A program made the translations under genes and the position numbers. Of a DNA stretch of 5,372 nucleotides, positions 4,455 through 5,372 are shown piece after piece. The stretch lies in NCBI GenBank assembly GCA_016210785.1, contig JACQTN010000589.1, positions 1-5,372 on the forward strand, written 5' to 3'. The DNA is from Armatimonadota bacterium. GTDB taxonomy: Bacteria; Sysuimicrobiota; Sysuimicrobiia; Sysuimicrobiales; JACQTN01. The notes under the pieces were generated by a model. That model saw only the letters and a program-made list of their open reading frames with translations, was not told the origin of the DNA and searched no databases. Each line of letters begins with the position of its first letter. The first letter of the stretch is position 1.

Positions 4455-5372
4455 TCAGTCCCGGGCCAGTAGCCCCCTCAGCGACGCTTCGATGTCGTTC
4501 GCGGCGCGATGGGTCAGGATGACGGCGAGCGAGGCGGCCGCCTGCTCGCACGTGGCGTGCACGATCCTGTCCTCCAGAAGATCCGTCCGGACCGGCACGC
4601 CGCCGCCCGCGCGCATGTCGTACCTCAGAGCGGCCCGGACCGCGCAGCCCACCCCGCCCCGGACCTCCAGCCGGTCATGCGAGATGATGCGAAGCGCAAA
4701 GCGCAGTCTCACGCGCGCCCTCTCCGCGGTGACCACCGCGAACCCCGCCGCGCGTCCCGCCTGCTCCAATCGCGCCCGCATGCGGCCGGCGATGCCCAGC
4801 CGCTCCGCCGCGGTTCCCCCGCCTCCGATGACGGAGATGGTCCGCGCGGCGGGCTCGGGACGCCTGGGCGGCGGCAGGCCCCGCCACGTGTCGCCGGGCC
4901 TGGTCGGGGGCGACCACGGCGCTCCCGGCAGCGGGGCCGGCGAGGACGGCAATCCGGGAAGCGGGGGAGGCTCGACCCCGGGGCGGTCGAGGGCGGGGCG
5001 ATCGAGAACAGGGCTATCGGGTGCGGGACCCGGCGGCAACGCACTCCTGGGTGGGGAGCCCTGCGGTGTGACGCCCTGCGCCGTGGGCACCTCCGGATCG
5101 TGTACGTCCGATGGGTTGAGCAACACGGTCGCCATGGGCGGAACGCCCGTGCGCGCGCGATCCGGAGATCCGGCCTGCGCGGGGACAGCGGCGACAGGCC
5201 GCGGGTCCGGAGACGTCGTGCCCGCGGGAGCGGTCACCCCCGGTACGACCGCGCGCGGCGCGGGGTACAACGTTGCCGCATACCCCACGGAAGCCGCGGC
5301 CGGACCGGAGCGCCGCGGCGCGGCGGCAGAGGCGACAGGCGGCGAAGGCGCAGGCGTGTTGCGCCGCAGCAC
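4455..5372 (-). CDS. Proline-rich protein of unknown function (N-terminus cut by window edge)
   Basis: The frame is open to the right edge, so the true start lies beyond base 5372 and 305 residues are visible. I do not recognise the family. Visible residues 1-176 are a long low-complexity stretch rich in Pro, Ala, Gly and Ser, with a short LDRPALDRP repeat near 123-131 and several PLPG/PSSP-like runs, probably a disordered linker or surface-exposed segment. Residues 177-305 look folded: TISVIGGGGTAAERLGIAGRM, a helix rich in Ala and Arg, strands VRLRFALRI and LEVRGGVGCAVRAALRYDM, then RTDLLEDRIVHATCEQAAASL and a final helix. This alternation resembles small alpha/beta domains of envelope proteins, but no motif proves it. 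Two Cys (C243, C275) are present. Any signal peptide would be outside the window. It precedes the M19 gene by 3 bp and is probably cotranscribed with it. Its GC bias matches the neighbours. Confidence 0.7.
   Translation of the reverse strand: MLRRNTPAPSPPVASAAAPRRSGPAAASVGYAATLYPAPRAVVPGVTAPAGTTSPDPRPVAAVPAQAGSPDRARTGVPPMATVLLNPSDVHDPEVPTAQGVTPQGSPPRSALPPGPAPDSPVLDRPALDRPGVEPPPLPGLPSSPAPLPGAPWSPPTRPGDTWRGLPPPRRPEPAARTISVIGGGGTAAERLGIAGRMRARLEQAGRAAGFAVVTAERARVRLRFALRIISHDRLEVRGGVGCAVRAALRYDMRAGGGVPVRTDLLEDRIVHATCEQAAASLAVILTHRAANDIEASLRGLLARD

Overview
This 5.4-kb window is GC-rich DNA, with codon third positions mostly G or C. It holds tightly packed genes on both strands, many GTG starts and GGGAGG-type ribosome binding sites. 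This points to a free-living, high-GC bacterium of environmental type, probably an uncultured soil or sediment lineage. The sequence alone does not fix the phylum. There are no RNA genes, insertion sequences or CRISPR arrays.

Layout, left to right. (1) Positions 1-1113, minus strand: an M20-family Zn-dependent amidohydrolase of the allantoate amidohydrolase / N-carbamoyl-L-amino-acid hydrolase group, cut at the left edge so that its C-terminus is missing. (2) Positions 1114-1282: a divergent intergenic region with four near-identical 13-bp direct repeats at 15-16 bp spacing, overlapping a possible promoter for gene 1. (3) Positions 1283-2359, plus strand: a secreted M48-type metalloprotease interrupted by one in-frame amber codon seven codons after its HEIGH motif. 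The stop separates the two zinc-binding motifs onto two open frames, 1283-1672 and 1697-2359. (4) Positions 2410-3272, plus strand: a toxin-antitoxin operon with its own consensus-like promoter and two inverted repeats. It encodes a ribbon-helix-helix antitoxin with a DUF433-like C-terminus, followed 3 bp later by a PIN-like DUF5615 toxin. Its base composition is visibly less GC-rich than its neighbours, so it is probably an acquired module. (5) Positions 3312-5372, minus strand: two genes 3 bp apart, a proline-rich protein of unknown function cut at the right edge, then a divergent M19 (renal dipeptidase-like) protein lacking several canonical metal ligands.

The amidohydrolase, the M48 protease and the M19 protein all belong to families that cleave amide or peptide bonds. 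Only the two minus-strand genes at the right look like an operon, so a shared pathway is not shown. The toxin-antitoxin pair sits as a self-contained cassette between them. The observations most worth following up are the amber-split protease, the four-copy repeat array between the divergent genes, the fused antitoxin architecture, and the altered active site of the M19 protein.
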